Assembly: GCA_019420085.1 (NCBI GenBank)
Contig: JAHZHV010000045.1
Coordinates: 3,422-20,293 of the forward strand
From: Christensenella sp.
GTDB taxonomy: Bacteria > Bacillota > Clostridia > Christensenellales > Maliibacteriaceae
Reading direction: 5' to 3'
DNA: 16,872 bases
The position numbers were made by a program, and so were the translations under genes. The first letter of the stretch is position 1. Each line of letters starts with the position of its first letter. This document shows, one piece after another, positions 1-7,332 of this stretch. The notes below the pieces were generated by a model. The model was not told the DNA's origin. It worked only from the letters and a program-made list of their open reading frames with translations, and did no database searches.

Positions 1-2465
1 CGGCGCTTATTTTTGTGCTGACGCTGGTGCTGCCATGTGTAGCGCTTGCCGAACCGCAAAAGGACTTTACCGGGTACACGCCCATTTCCACAAAAGAGGG
101 ACTCGATGCGATCCGCAACGACCCGTACGGGCGGTATTATCTGACGCAGGACATCGTCTTTACGCAGGAGGACTTTGCGCCCGGCGGCGCGTTCTATAAC
201 GACGGCGCGGGCTGGATACCGATTGACACATTACGGGGTACATTGGACGGAAACGGGTATACGATCCGCGGCCTGCGCATCAATTATTCCAAGCCGGAGG
301 GGGCACAGATTTCGCGAGCAGGATTGTTCGGTGAGATAAATGGAAAGGTGAAAAACCTCACGCTTGCAGATTGCCAAATTGTTGTGATACGTTCAGGTGA
401 GCCAGCGGAAGCTGCTTGTGTTGGAACGATTGCTGGCGAGATTTCCATGGGGAGCGAAATCGTCAATTGTGTGGCAAAAGGAAGCATTGTCGGCAAAGAG
501 GATACATATATTATCGCCGGCGGCCTGGTCGGCTGCTATTATGCATCTCAGTACGAAAAGGAGATGAGCAGTCGTATTGTCGGATGCACAAGCGCTGTTG
601 ACATTACACACGAGGCGTTTGAGACTGATGGTAATATTGTAAAAAGTGAATATGTCGGAAGAATCGGTGGTATTATCGGCGTGGCAGGTGGTCTTAATAG
701 GGAAGGAACCATCGATCTTTTGATTTCCAGATGCAGCAATTCTGGCGCATTGTGCGGCGGCATGGTTGGCGGCATTATTGGCCCTTCTAGTAATAACGTT
801 CAGATTAATGATTGTTATAACGCGGGGGAAATAACCGTTCCAGAAAGGTCAAACTTTTCTTATGGATATCGTTGTGGTGGTATCGCTGTGTTTGAGGGTT
901 GTCTTGGGGCGGAGATTCGTAACTGTTATAACCGTGGAACGCTTCGTGGAAATAATGCTTACGGTATCGCTCACGGCAGTGGGCGGAATCCTTCTGCGTC
1001 CGTTGAAGTGGCTGATTGTTACTGCCTGGATGTGGCGCTGCCGGAGGGGATTATATCTGATCCCAACGGTATAAACGGCACGATATGTACCGGGCAGCAG
1101 ATGAACGAGCAGGCGACGTATGCCGGGTTTGACTTTGATACAATCTGGCAAATGGGGGAGACGGGCTATCCGGTGCTTCGGGCGTATGACGAATCGGAGG
1201 AAGAAACATGGACGCTGATCTCCACCAAGGAAGAGCTCAATGCCGTTCGCAACGATCTGAACGGCAATTACCGCCTGACGCAGGACATCGTCTTTACGCA
1301 AGAGGACTTTGCACCCGGTGGCGCGTTTTACAACGACGGCGCGGGCTGGATACCGGTTGGAGGGAGTACGGGGTTTGAAGGCATTTTTGATGGCAACGGA
1401 TATGAAATCCAGGGACTGCGAATTTTCGTGGATACGGCGAACGAGAATACGCTGAATGTAGGTTTGTTTGAAAAAATTGGATTTAACGGTATTGTTCAAA
1501 ATTTGGGAATTACGGATTCAATCGTTGAAGTAAAGAATACGGATGATGCGACAAATGCAGGTATACTTGTCGGATATTCAGAGGGGTGTATTCAAAACTG
1601 TTATACGACGGGTTCTGTTACAGCGTCAGCACAAATGTATTGTTTTGCAGGAGGGATTGGCGGTCTTGTATATCGTATCAGTGATTCCTTCAATATGGCT
1701 ACGATTACGGCAGATTGCAACAAAGGATGGTCCTTGGCAGGCGGCATTTGCGGTGTTATTTATGACGGATATGCGGAACGTTGCTACAATGCAGGTTCTG
1801 TAGTGGCAAGAGACAGCCAGCAATCACAGCAACGGCTTGGAAGTGTGGCAGGCGGTATTGTAGGAAATGCGATGCGACGTGGAATGCCGGCATCTATTCC
1901 CGGGTGCTATGTCAGAGATTGTTACAATACGGGTACCGTAACGGTGCAGAGCATGCATTCGGACAGATATGCGGCCGGCATTTGCGGTTGGATGTCGAAT
2001 GGAAATATCCAAACCTGTTATAACGTCGGGCAGGTATTAGCCGGGGACGGCGTATCCAATGCCGGACAGATCGCAGGTCTGATGGAAAACGGTGCGGTAA
2101 CGGAATGCTACTATCTGAAATCCCAGACGGCACAGCAGGAGGCGGGCGCCGTGGCCTGCACGGGCTTGCAGCTGACGCAGCAGGCGACGTTTGCCGGGTT
2201 TGACTTTGATGCGGTCTGGACAATGCAGGGCGATGAAAACTACCCCTATCCCGAGCTTATCGGTCTGCCGATGGCAGGTACGGGACAATGGGATACGGGC
2301 GATGGACAGACGCAGGAAGGCGATGGACAGTCGGGCGGTGCGATCGAAACGGATGTTCCCCAAACGGGAGACGCAACGGGGATTGCTGCATGGATCGCGC
2401 TGGCAGCGGGGTGCCTGACGGGCGGCGTCGGTATTGTCTGGTACAAAAAGAAGCATGCGGCATAA
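1..2465 (+). CDS. Cell-wall-anchored GLUG-repeat surface protein (5' end outside the window)
   Basis: The reading frame is open to the left edge. The hydrophobic run that ends in an Ala-rich cleavage-like site (VALA before EPQ) is therefore probably the end of a signal peptide whose start lies upstream; a GTG at 15 is available but has no visible ribosome site. The mature part is Gly-rich, with many short motifs of the CYNxGxV type and GGI/GGLVG turns. This is typical of GLUG-type right-handed beta-helix surface proteins in Firmicutes. It holds two copies of one module offset by 378 codons, each opening with an ISTKE...TQD segment and closing with an AGFDFD..W segment. A Gly/Gln/Asp-rich linker precedes VPQTG (nt 2355-2369), a hydrophobic helix and a WYKKKH tail, which is a sortase sorting signal. 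I infer an adhesin or matrix role; the ligand is unknown. Confidence 0.85.
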   Translation, partial: ALIFVLTLVLPCVALAEPQKDFTGYTPISTKEGLDAIRNDPYGRYYLTQDIVFTQEDFAPGGAFYNDGAGWIPIDTLRGTLDGNGYTIRGLRINYSKPEGAQISRAGLFGEINGKVKNLTLADCQIVVIRSGEPAEAACVGTIAGEISMGSEIVNCVAKGSIVGKEDTYIIAGGLVGCYYASQYEKEMSSRIVGCTSAVDITHEAFETDGNIVKSEYVGRIGGIIGVAGGLNREGTIDLLISRCSNSGALCGGMVGGIIGPSSNNVQINDCYNAGEITVPERSNFSYGYRCGGIAVFEGCLGAEIRNCYNRGTLRGNNAYGIAHGSGRNPSASVEVADCYCLDVALPEGIISDPNGINGTICTGQQMNEQATYAGFDFDTIWQMGETGYPVLRAYDESEEETWTLISTKEELNAVRNDLNGNYRLTQDIVFTQEDFAPGGAFYNDGAGWIPVGGSTGFEGIFDGNGYEIQGLRIFVDTANENTLNVGLFEKIGFNGIVQNLGITDSIVEVKNTDDATNAGILVGYSEGCIQNCYTTGSVTASAQMYCFAGGIGGLVYRISDSFNMATITADCNKGWSLAGGICGVIYDGYAERCYNAGSVVARDSQQSQQRLGSVAGGIVGNAMRRGMPASIPGCYVRDCYNTGTVTVQSMHSDRYAAGICGWMSNGNIQTCYNVGQVLAGDGVSNAGQIAGLMENGAVTECYYLKSQTAQQEAGAVACTGLQLTQQATFAGFDFDAVWTMQGDENYPYPELIGLPMAGTGQWDTGDGQTQEGDGQSGGAIETDVPQTGDATGIAAWIALAAGCLTGGVGIVWYKKKHAA
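84..282 (+). repeat. Surface-protein module, opening segment, copy 1
   Basis: This is the first copy of the conserved opening segment of the duplicated module. Nucleotides 141-221 encode 27 residues that are identical to those of copy 2, and the DNA differs at only five positions, all silent third-position changes. The matching closing segment lies near 1083-1190. Confidence 0.85.
1218..1425 (+). repeat. Surface-protein module, opening segment, copy 2
   Basis: This is the second copy, exactly 1134 bp (378 codons) downstream of copy 1. Its core at 1275-1355 matches 141-221 with five silent differences. The closing segment near 2154-2250 repeats the one near 1083-1190 (shared AGFDFD and a following Trp). 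The interiors between the opening and closing segments are much less alike. Confidence 0.85.
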
Positions 2466-2531
2466 TGGTGGTACGCTGACTTTGCGCACGGCCCGGATCA
2501 AAAAACTTCAAACGGCATGAAAACACAAAAA

Positions 2532-2566
2532 ACGCGGTGATCCAGCGGATCGGCGCGTTTTTTTCT
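2532..2566 (+). terminator. Rho-independent terminator after the surface-protein gene
   Basis: An AACGCG/CGCGTT outer stem and a GATCC/GGATC inner stem, separated by one mismatch and one wobble pair, close on an AGC loop. A T-run follows directly. It lies about 67 bp after the stop codon. Confidence 0.75.
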
Positions 2567-2581
2567 GAATCTGAATCAATC

Positions 2582-2610
2582 TTGTCACCATGGCATGCAT
2601 ATGGTACCAT
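2582..2610 (+). promoter_or_regulatory. Candidate promoter of the TauE/SafE permease gene
   Basis: TTGTCA, a 17-bp spacer and TACCAT, with a TG one base before the -10 (extended -10). The spacer is rich in six-base palindromes. It sits between the upstream terminator and the permease start, about 40 bp before the ATG. Confidence 0.5.
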
Positions 2611-2650
2611 GACACTAATCTTGGAAAGACGCTGACGGGAGAACATCGCG

Positions 2651-3367
2651 ATGGTTTGGTGGATTGTTGCCACGCTGTGTGCATTTTTTATTAAGGGTTT
2701 GTGCGGATTTGCAAACACGCTTGTATTTACGACGATCCTGACATTTGGCAATGCGAACGTGAACATCTCGCCTGTGGAACTGCTCCTGGGATACCCGACC
2801 AATGCCATTTTGGCGTGGAAACAGCGCAGCTTTATTCGGTGGCGCATGTGCCTGCCGCTCATTGTCCTGGTCATTGCGGGCAGTATTCCCGGTGCATTGT
2901 TCCTGAAAAACGCCGACACGACGCTGGTCAAGGCCATTTTTGGCGCTGGGATTCTTGTGATCGGCGGAGAAATGCTGCTGCGGGAATTTCAGGGGAAAAA
3001 GGCAAAGCAATCGCGTGTTTTGCTGGGTGTGATCGGCGTGTTGTCCGGTCTGCTGTGCGGATTATACGGCGTCGGCGCGCTGCTTGGCGCGTATATGGGA
3101 CGGGTGACGGAGGACAGTCGCTCTTTTCAGGGCAACATCTGCACCGTGTTTTTAGCGGAAACGACGTTCCGCATAGGCTTGTACAGCATATGGGGAATTT
3201 TGACTGCGGAAGTTGTGCGTCAGACGGCAGTTCTGCTTCCGTTTATGCTGTTGGGACTTTGGCTTGGTATGTACTGCGCCGGAAATCTGAATGAAAAACT
3301 GGTCAGGCGCATTGTGATTATCATGCTGATGATTTCCGGCATTGCGCTGATTTTAAACAGTTTATAA
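2651..3367 (+). CDS. TauE/SafE-family (DUF81) membrane permease
   Basis: The protein has 238 residues and is almost wholly hydrophobic, with about seven to eight predicted membrane helices. It has the family's hallmark opening (a first helix followed by KGLCGFANTL), and the two halves echo each other: the second begins VLSGLLCGLYGVGALLGAYM. TauE/SafE proteins are thought to export sulfite, sulfoacetate or other small organosulfur or anionic compounds. The substrate here cannot be told. The length is near the usual 240-260 residues. The ATG at 2651 follows a GGGAG ribosome site by about nine bases. It appears to be a single-gene unit between the surface-protein terminator and the promoter at 3412. 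No sulfur-metabolism gene is nearby. Confidence 0.85.
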   Translation: MVWWIVATLCAFFIKGLCGFANTLVFTTILTFGNANVNISPVELLLGYPTNAILAWKQRSFIRWRMCLPLIVLVIAGSIPGALFLKNADTTLVKAIFGAGILVIGGEMLLREFQGKKAKQSRVLLGVIGVLSGLLCGLYGVGALLGAYMGRVTEDSRSFQGNICTVFLAETTFRIGLYSIWGILTAEVVRQTAVLLPFMLLGLWLGMYCAGNLNEKLVRRIVIIMLMISGIALILNSL

Positions 3368-3411
3368 ATAGAAATCTGTCTTTCGAAAAACGGACGAAGG
3401 TGCGTCCCGGA

Positions 3412-3441
3412 TTGCTGAAATTTGTTGGATTATGATACAAT
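3412..3441 (+). promoter_or_regulatory. Candidate promoter of the zinc-ribbon/TPM operon
   Basis: TTGCTG, an 18-bp spacer and TACAAT preceded by TG at the extended -10 position. It lies about 75 bp upstream of the first gene of the operon. Confidence 0.55.
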
Positions 3442-3515
3442 AGACGCGGTTTTGTGTTCTGCAGGATGATACGGTTTCCTATGCAGAGCAAAGGAAGGAG
3501 GCATCAAACGGCATC

Positions 3516-4610
3516 ATGGCGCAGGCGCAGCAATATAAATGCCCCAATTGCGGCGGATACGTTGAATTTGACAGCAGCACGCAGACGCTTCGGTGTCCCT
3601 ACTGTGACACCGAATTTGATCTGGATGCGCTGCGTCAGGAGGAAGATGAACAGGCACGTCAGCCTGAGGAGAATTTGAACTGGGATTCCCGGATGGGCGG
3701 ACGATGGCAAAGCGGGGAAGAGGAATCCATGCAGGTTTATCTGTGTGACTCCTGCGGCGGTGAGCTTGTGTGCGACGCCAATACGGCCGCGACGCGCTGT
3801 CCGTTTTGTGACAGTCCGGTTGTTTTGACGGGACGTCTTTCAGGGACACTGCGGCCGGATTATGTCATTCCGTTTAAGCTGGATAAGGAAGCGGCAAAAC
3901 GCGCGTTGCGCCAGCACATTTCAGGGAAGAAACTGGTTCCAAAACTGTTTCACGCACAAAACAGAATCGAAAGTATTCAGGGCGTGTATGTTCCTTTTTG
4001 GTTATTTGACGCCGATGCAAATGCGGATATGCGCTATCGCGCCACGCGCGTGCGCACCTGGAGCGACAGCAACTATAATTATACGCAGACCAGCTTCTAT
4101 TCCATCGTGCGTGCCGGTTCAGTCAGCTTTGAACGGGTGCCGGTGGACGGTTCCAGCCGCATGCCGAATGCGTTGATGGAGTCGATTGAGCCCTATCACT
4201 TTGAAGAGGCAGTCGACTTTCAAACGGCATATCTTTCCGGTTATCTGGCCGATAAGTATGATGTAACCCAGCAGGAGAGTATCCAGCGGGCCAATGAACG
4301 CATCACCAGCAGTACGTGTTCGGTATTTGCCGATACGGTGCGGGGCTATGCGACCGTTACGCCGCAGACACAGAGTATTCGACTGCAGAATACGCATGCA
4401 AAGTATGCGCTGTATCCGGTATGGCTGCTCAATACGAAGTGGCAGGATAAAACGTATGCGTTTGCGATGAACGCGCAGACGGGCAAGTTTGTGGGTGATC
4501 TTCCGGTTGACACGGCGGCAGCATGGCGGTGGCGTATCGGATTGGCTGTCGGGGTAGGCGCTGGATTCTATTTGCTTGTGTTTGTATTGCATCTTTTTGG
4601 CCTGGTATAA
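3516..4610 (+). CDS. Double zinc-ribbon protein with C-terminal membrane helix
   Basis: The protein has 364 residues. Two zinc ribbons lie in the N-terminal 100 residues: Cys9/Cys12 with Cys27/Cys30, and Cys77/Cys80 with Cys95/Cys98, separated by an acidic linker. The middle (about 110-330) is a conserved globular region with VYVPFWLFDA and YALYPVWLL patches of the type seen in Firmicute proteins labelled TFIIB-type zinc-ribbon-containing. One membrane helix lies at about 340-362 with almost no tail, so the ribbons are expected in the cytoplasm. The function is unknown; automatic PriA or TFIIB labels would come only from the Cys pairs. The ATG at 3516 follows a strong GGAAGGAGG site by about 14 bases, longer than usual, but no better in-frame start is visible. 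Its stop overlaps the ribosome site of the TPM gene, so the two are surely co-translated. Confidence 0.8.
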   Translation: MAQAQQYKCPNCGGYVEFDSSTQTLRCPYCDTEFDLDALRQEEDEQARQPEENLNWDSRMGGRWQSGEEESMQVYLCDSCGGELVCDANTAATRCPFCDSPVVLTGRLSGTLRPDYVIPFKLDKEAAKRALRQHISGKKLVPKLFHAQNRIESIQGVYVPFWLFDADANADMRYRATRVRTWSDSNYNYTQTSFYSIVRAGSVSFERVPVDGSSRMPNALMESIEPYHFEEAVDFQTAYLSGYLADKYDVTQQESIQRANERITSSTCSVFADTVRGYATVTPQTQSIRLQNTHAKYALYPVWLLNTKWQDKTYAFAMNAQTGKFVGDLPVDTAAAWRWRIGLAVGVGAGFYLLVFVLHLFGLV

Positions 4611-4622
4611 GGAGGCGGACGA

Positions 4623-5846
4623 ATGAAAATAAAAGGAAGCGTTGCGCTTTTGCTTGTGCTGGCGTTGCTTGCAATGGCGGTTCCCGCGCTGGCGGCGCAG
4701 GGAACGTATGTGCGCGATGATCTGTCGTATTTCAGTCAGGAAGAATTGGAACAGCTCGACGCGCGCGCGGCACAGATACAACAGCAAACTGGTGTGACTG
4801 TGATGATTGCGTTGCTGGATGCGCAGGCGCTGCCGGTTGCGGATGATTTGGTTGCCTCCGCGCAGCAGCTTTGTCAGCAGAGCGGACAGACGGATGCAAT
4901 GCTTTTGGCAATGACACAGCAACAGTGGTATTTATATTGCATGGGCGAGGCACAAACGTGGATGCCGCAGCAGGCGCAGGAAGAAGCGTTCGATGCCATG
5001 ACGGGACAGTCGTCCTGGTATGATGCGATGCAGGCGTATCTGGATTACGTGACTATGGCTTTGATGGCGGCACAAACGCAGGATGCCTGTATTGTGGACG
5101 ACGGTGCGGGCCTTTTGACACAGCAGCAGCAGGAAACGCTGCTTGCGCAGCTGCAGCAAATTACACAGCGGCAGGCATGCAGCGTATCCGTGGTTACGGT
5201 TAATTCCCTGGGGGATAAGAGTGTCCAGGCATATGCGGATGATTACTATGATCAAAATGGCCTGGGCGTTGGACAGACGTATGACGGCCTTATTCTGCTT
5301 GTGGATATGCAAAGCAGACAATGGGCGATTTCCACGTGCGGCGCGGCAATCTCCGTGTTTGATGATGCGCAGTTGGAACAATTGAGTGAGCAGTTTTTGC
5401 CCGATTTGGGCACGGGAGATTACTTTTCGGCATTCACGGCGTTTGCCGACGGCTGCGATGCAATTTTGACGGAAGCATCCGGGCAGACGGCATTTAAGCC
5501 GGATGGAACGGGGATGGAAAGTCAGGCGCCTTCCCGTACACCGGCGCGGAAAGGTCTGCCCGGTATATGGATTATCATCAGCGCGGGAATTGGTATTGCG
5601 GTGTCGCTGATTACAGTGAGCAGTATGAAAGCCAAATTGCGCAGCGTGCGGCCGCAGAATGCAGCCGGTTCCTACATGCGAAGTGGGAGCTTTGTGCTGA
5701 CGACAAGCCGGGATCGCTTTTTGTATCGTACCGTGACAAAAACGCCGCGGCCCAAAGATAATTCTACGGGCAGTGGGGGCGGTGGAAGCCGCATTCATGT
5801 GTCTTCCTCCGGCAGATCGCACGGCGGCGCCAGCGGCCGGTTCTAA
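4623..5846 (+). CDS. Secreted/membrane TPM-domain protein with a second, degenerate TPM-like region
   Basis: The protein has 407 residues. A signal peptide covers 1-25 (ending PALAA). Residues about 28-145 resemble a worn TPM domain (YFSQEELEQLDARA...TGVTVMIALL). Residues about 155-285 form a clear TPM domain: VDDGAGLLTQQQQETL, then VSVVTVNSLGDKS, then YDGLILLVD. A membrane helix lies at about 314-334, followed by a ~70-residue tail ending in the Gly/Ser-rich stretch usual for YgcG-type TPM proteins. TPM domains have been linked to photosystem II repair phosphatases in plants, but the role in Firmicutes is not established. An AAGGAGG site sits seven bases before the ATG and overlaps the previous stop. 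The pairing with a zinc-ribbon membrane protein suggests a joint envelope function. Confidence 0.85.
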   Translation: MKIKGSVALLLVLALLAMAVPALAAQGTYVRDDLSYFSQEELEQLDARAAQIQQQTGVTVMIALLDAQALPVADDLVASAQQLCQQSGQTDAMLLAMTQQQWYLYCMGEAQTWMPQQAQEEAFDAMTGQSSWYDAMQAYLDYVTMALMAAQTQDACIVDDGAGLLTQQQQETLLAQLQQITQRQACSVSVVTVNSLGDKSVQAYADDYYDQNGLGVGQTYDGLILLVDMQSRQWAISTCGAAISVFDDAQLEQLSEQFLPDLGTGDYFSAFTAFADGCDAILTEASGQTAFKPDGTGMESQAPSRTPARKGLPGIWIIISAGIGIAVSLITVSSMKAKLRSVRPQNAAGSYMRSGSFVLTTSRDRFLYRTVTKTPRPKDNSTGSGGGGSRIHVSSSGRSHGGASGRF

Positions 5847-5863
5847 TAAAAGAAAACTGTATG

Positions 5864-5913
5864 AAAAAAGAGAACAGGCGCGCGGCAAAACGGTTGTTTT
5901 GCTGCGCGCCTGT
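5864..5913 (-). terminator. Strong terminator hairpin between convergent genes
   Basis: An 18-bp stem with one G-T wobble (arms 5874-5891 and 5896-5913, four-base loop). On the minus strand a T-rich tract follows (six Ts at 5864-5869), so it fits best as terminator of the M20-like gene. On the plus strand no T-run follows, so for the TPM gene it could act only as a 3'-end stabiliser. Confidence 0.75.
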
Positions 5914-5927
5914 TGCGGTATCTGCAA

Positions 5928-7268
5928 TCAGCGAAGCTGCTGGAAGAAGTTTTCAAAGAAAATGCGCTGCGTTTCGGCGCCAAGGCCGTCGTCCGCATCC
6001 GCGGAAAATGCCAGCGTACAGTCGCAAAGCGGCTGCAGCAATTGTGCAAGCGGCGCGTCAATCAGTACGACGGGCGCTGCGTTTGTATTGGGGAAGGAAA
6101 GCGCGACGGCTTTTTGCACGGCGCGAAACCAGACGCCGTGTACATCCGCAAAGACACTGGTATTGTCCGTTTCCTCGGCTGTCAGCGCAACGCGGTCATC
6201 GTGAATGCGGCGCTGCAGTTTGTGCTGTATGCGCGATACGCTGGTGTGGGAACACAGCGTGCAAAGAAGCGTTGCCTGCCCCTGCGCGCTGTACAGATCC
6301 GGACATTCGCCCTGCATATGAAGAATGCGTACATTGTCGCGCAGACACTCTTTTCCGCCGTAGCGCACCAGCAGGCGGGAGAACGTAGGCATAAAGCAAT
6401 GCGGACTCATTGCCACGATGCGGCTGAAGAAACTGTTTTCGTACAGGGCATAGCGCCCAAATTGCAGCATGTCGGGCCCCGGATGTACGCGCAACGGCTT
6501 TTTTTGAATGCGCAGCAGTGCACGGGCAAGAATCGAAAGTGCGTTTTCCGCATCCGGGTCGTCGGTGGAAGCGGAAGCTGTGTGCAGCTGCAGGCGCACC
6601 TTTTTGCGCACGCCGATGCCGACGGCGGCAATGCGGTTGGCGCGATTGCGGCCGAACGGGGCAATGCGTCCGCCTTCGCATAATACGCAGCAAAACGATG
6701 CGTGCTGCTGTTGGAACGCATCGACAAGCGGCTGTGCATCTTCCAGATCCGGCAGAAAGACAAGCCAGATGTTGTGCCGGAAAATGACGTTATGCGCAAG
6801 CAGCGATTCCAGTGCGTCCAGCATGGCCACGGCGCGGCATTGCCCGTCACTTTGCGCGCCGCAGAAGAAAAAAGGATTCGTGCCGAAACCGTGCAGTGCG
6901 GCATCCTGCGCGTTCAAACGCGCGACGCACAGCACGGGCGGCTGTTGGCTGGTACCGTTCAAACGAAGGAGAATGCTGCGGGAAATCTTTGTTGTCGCGG
7001 CTTTTGCGGCAAGATGCGGATATGTGACCGACAAAAAGGAATTGAATGCTTCCAGCGAATAGCGGGCGGCATAGACAAGCAGCGTCTCGCGTTCCTGCGG
7101 CGGCACATCGAATCCGGTATGCTGCTGTGGCTGCGATTCCCCGTCTTTTGGCGTGGAAAGCGGCGCCAGGCGCACATGCGGGCTATCACCTGCGACGGCG
7201 CGAAACAAAAATACCAAAAAGACAATCAGAACCGCAAAAACGACGAAAAGTCCATACAGATACGGCAT
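5928..7268 (-). CDS. Membrane-anchored M20-peptidase-like protein, probable pseudoenzyme
   Basis: The protein has 446 residues from the ATG at 7268, which follows a GCGAGG site; a longer frame upstream lacks one. One membrane helix lies at 4-23. The rest follows the layout of the PM20D1/carboxypeptidase branch of M20: a helical start (DVPPQERETLLVYAARY), a core strand (PVLCVARLNA), an ALESLLAHN helix, a WLVFLPDLED strand, a central lid-like part and a C-terminal ENFFQQLR end. The metal-site positions are changed. The HxD position reads RLN (117-119), GA-x-D-D-K reads GAQSDGQ (138-143), the Glu-Glu pair reads LE (175-176), and the late HGTNER histidine is missing (LGAETQR near 429-435). Two-metal hydrolysis is therefore unlikely. 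I infer a binding or scaffold role. It lies 64 bp downstream of the zinc-ribbon/TPR gene on the same strand. Confidence 0.7.
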   Translation of the reverse strand: MPYLYGLFVVFAVLIVFLVFLFRAVAGDSPHVRLAPLSTPKDGESQPQQHTGFDVPPQERETLLVYAARYSLEAFNSFLSVTYPHLAAKAATTKISRSILLRLNGTSQQPPVLCVARLNAQDAALHGFGTNPFFFCGAQSDGQCRAVAMLDALESLLAHNVIFRHNIWLVFLPDLEDAQPLVDAFQQQHASFCCVLCEGGRIAPFGRNRANRIAAVGIGVRKKVRLQLHTASASTDDPDAENALSILARALLRIQKKPLRVHPGPDMLQFGRYALYENSFFSRIVAMSPHCFMPTFSRLLVRYGGKECLRDNVRILHMQGECPDLYSAQGQATLLCTLCSHTSVSRIQHKLQRRIHDDRVALTAEETDNTSVFADVHGVWFRAVQKAVALSFPNTNAAPVVLIDAPLAQLLQPLCDCTLAFSADADDGLGAETQRIFFENFFQQLR

Positions 7269-7332
7269 AAAAACCTCGCCTGACAGATGGGAAACCGGCC
7301 ACATGGATGCAGGCGGCCGGCAGGAATACAAA

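Noticed and set aside
849..1499. Minus-strand open frame of 216 codons inside the surface-protein gene
   Set aside because: It lies wholly antisense to a gene with clear repeats and a sorting signal; no ribosome site, low-complexity basic composition and no recognisable motif.
3391..3408. GGACG/CGTCC stem-loop after the permease gene as a terminator
   Set aside because: The stem is only five pairs and no T-run follows.
4932..5927. Minus-strand open frame of 331 codons opposite the TPM gene
   Set aside because: Antisense to a convincing TPM protein; Arg/His/Cys-rich composition typical of a reversed GC-rich gene.
5913..7283. Long plus-strand open frames opposite the M20-like gene
   Set aside because: The minus-strand protein has a membrane helix, a ribosome site and end-to-end family similarity; the plus-strand frames have none of these.
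7295..7320. CCGGCC/GGCCGG stem between the zinc-ribbon/TPR and M20-like genes
   Set aside because: Short stem, 14-base loop and only three Ts after it on the minus strand; too weak to split the operon.
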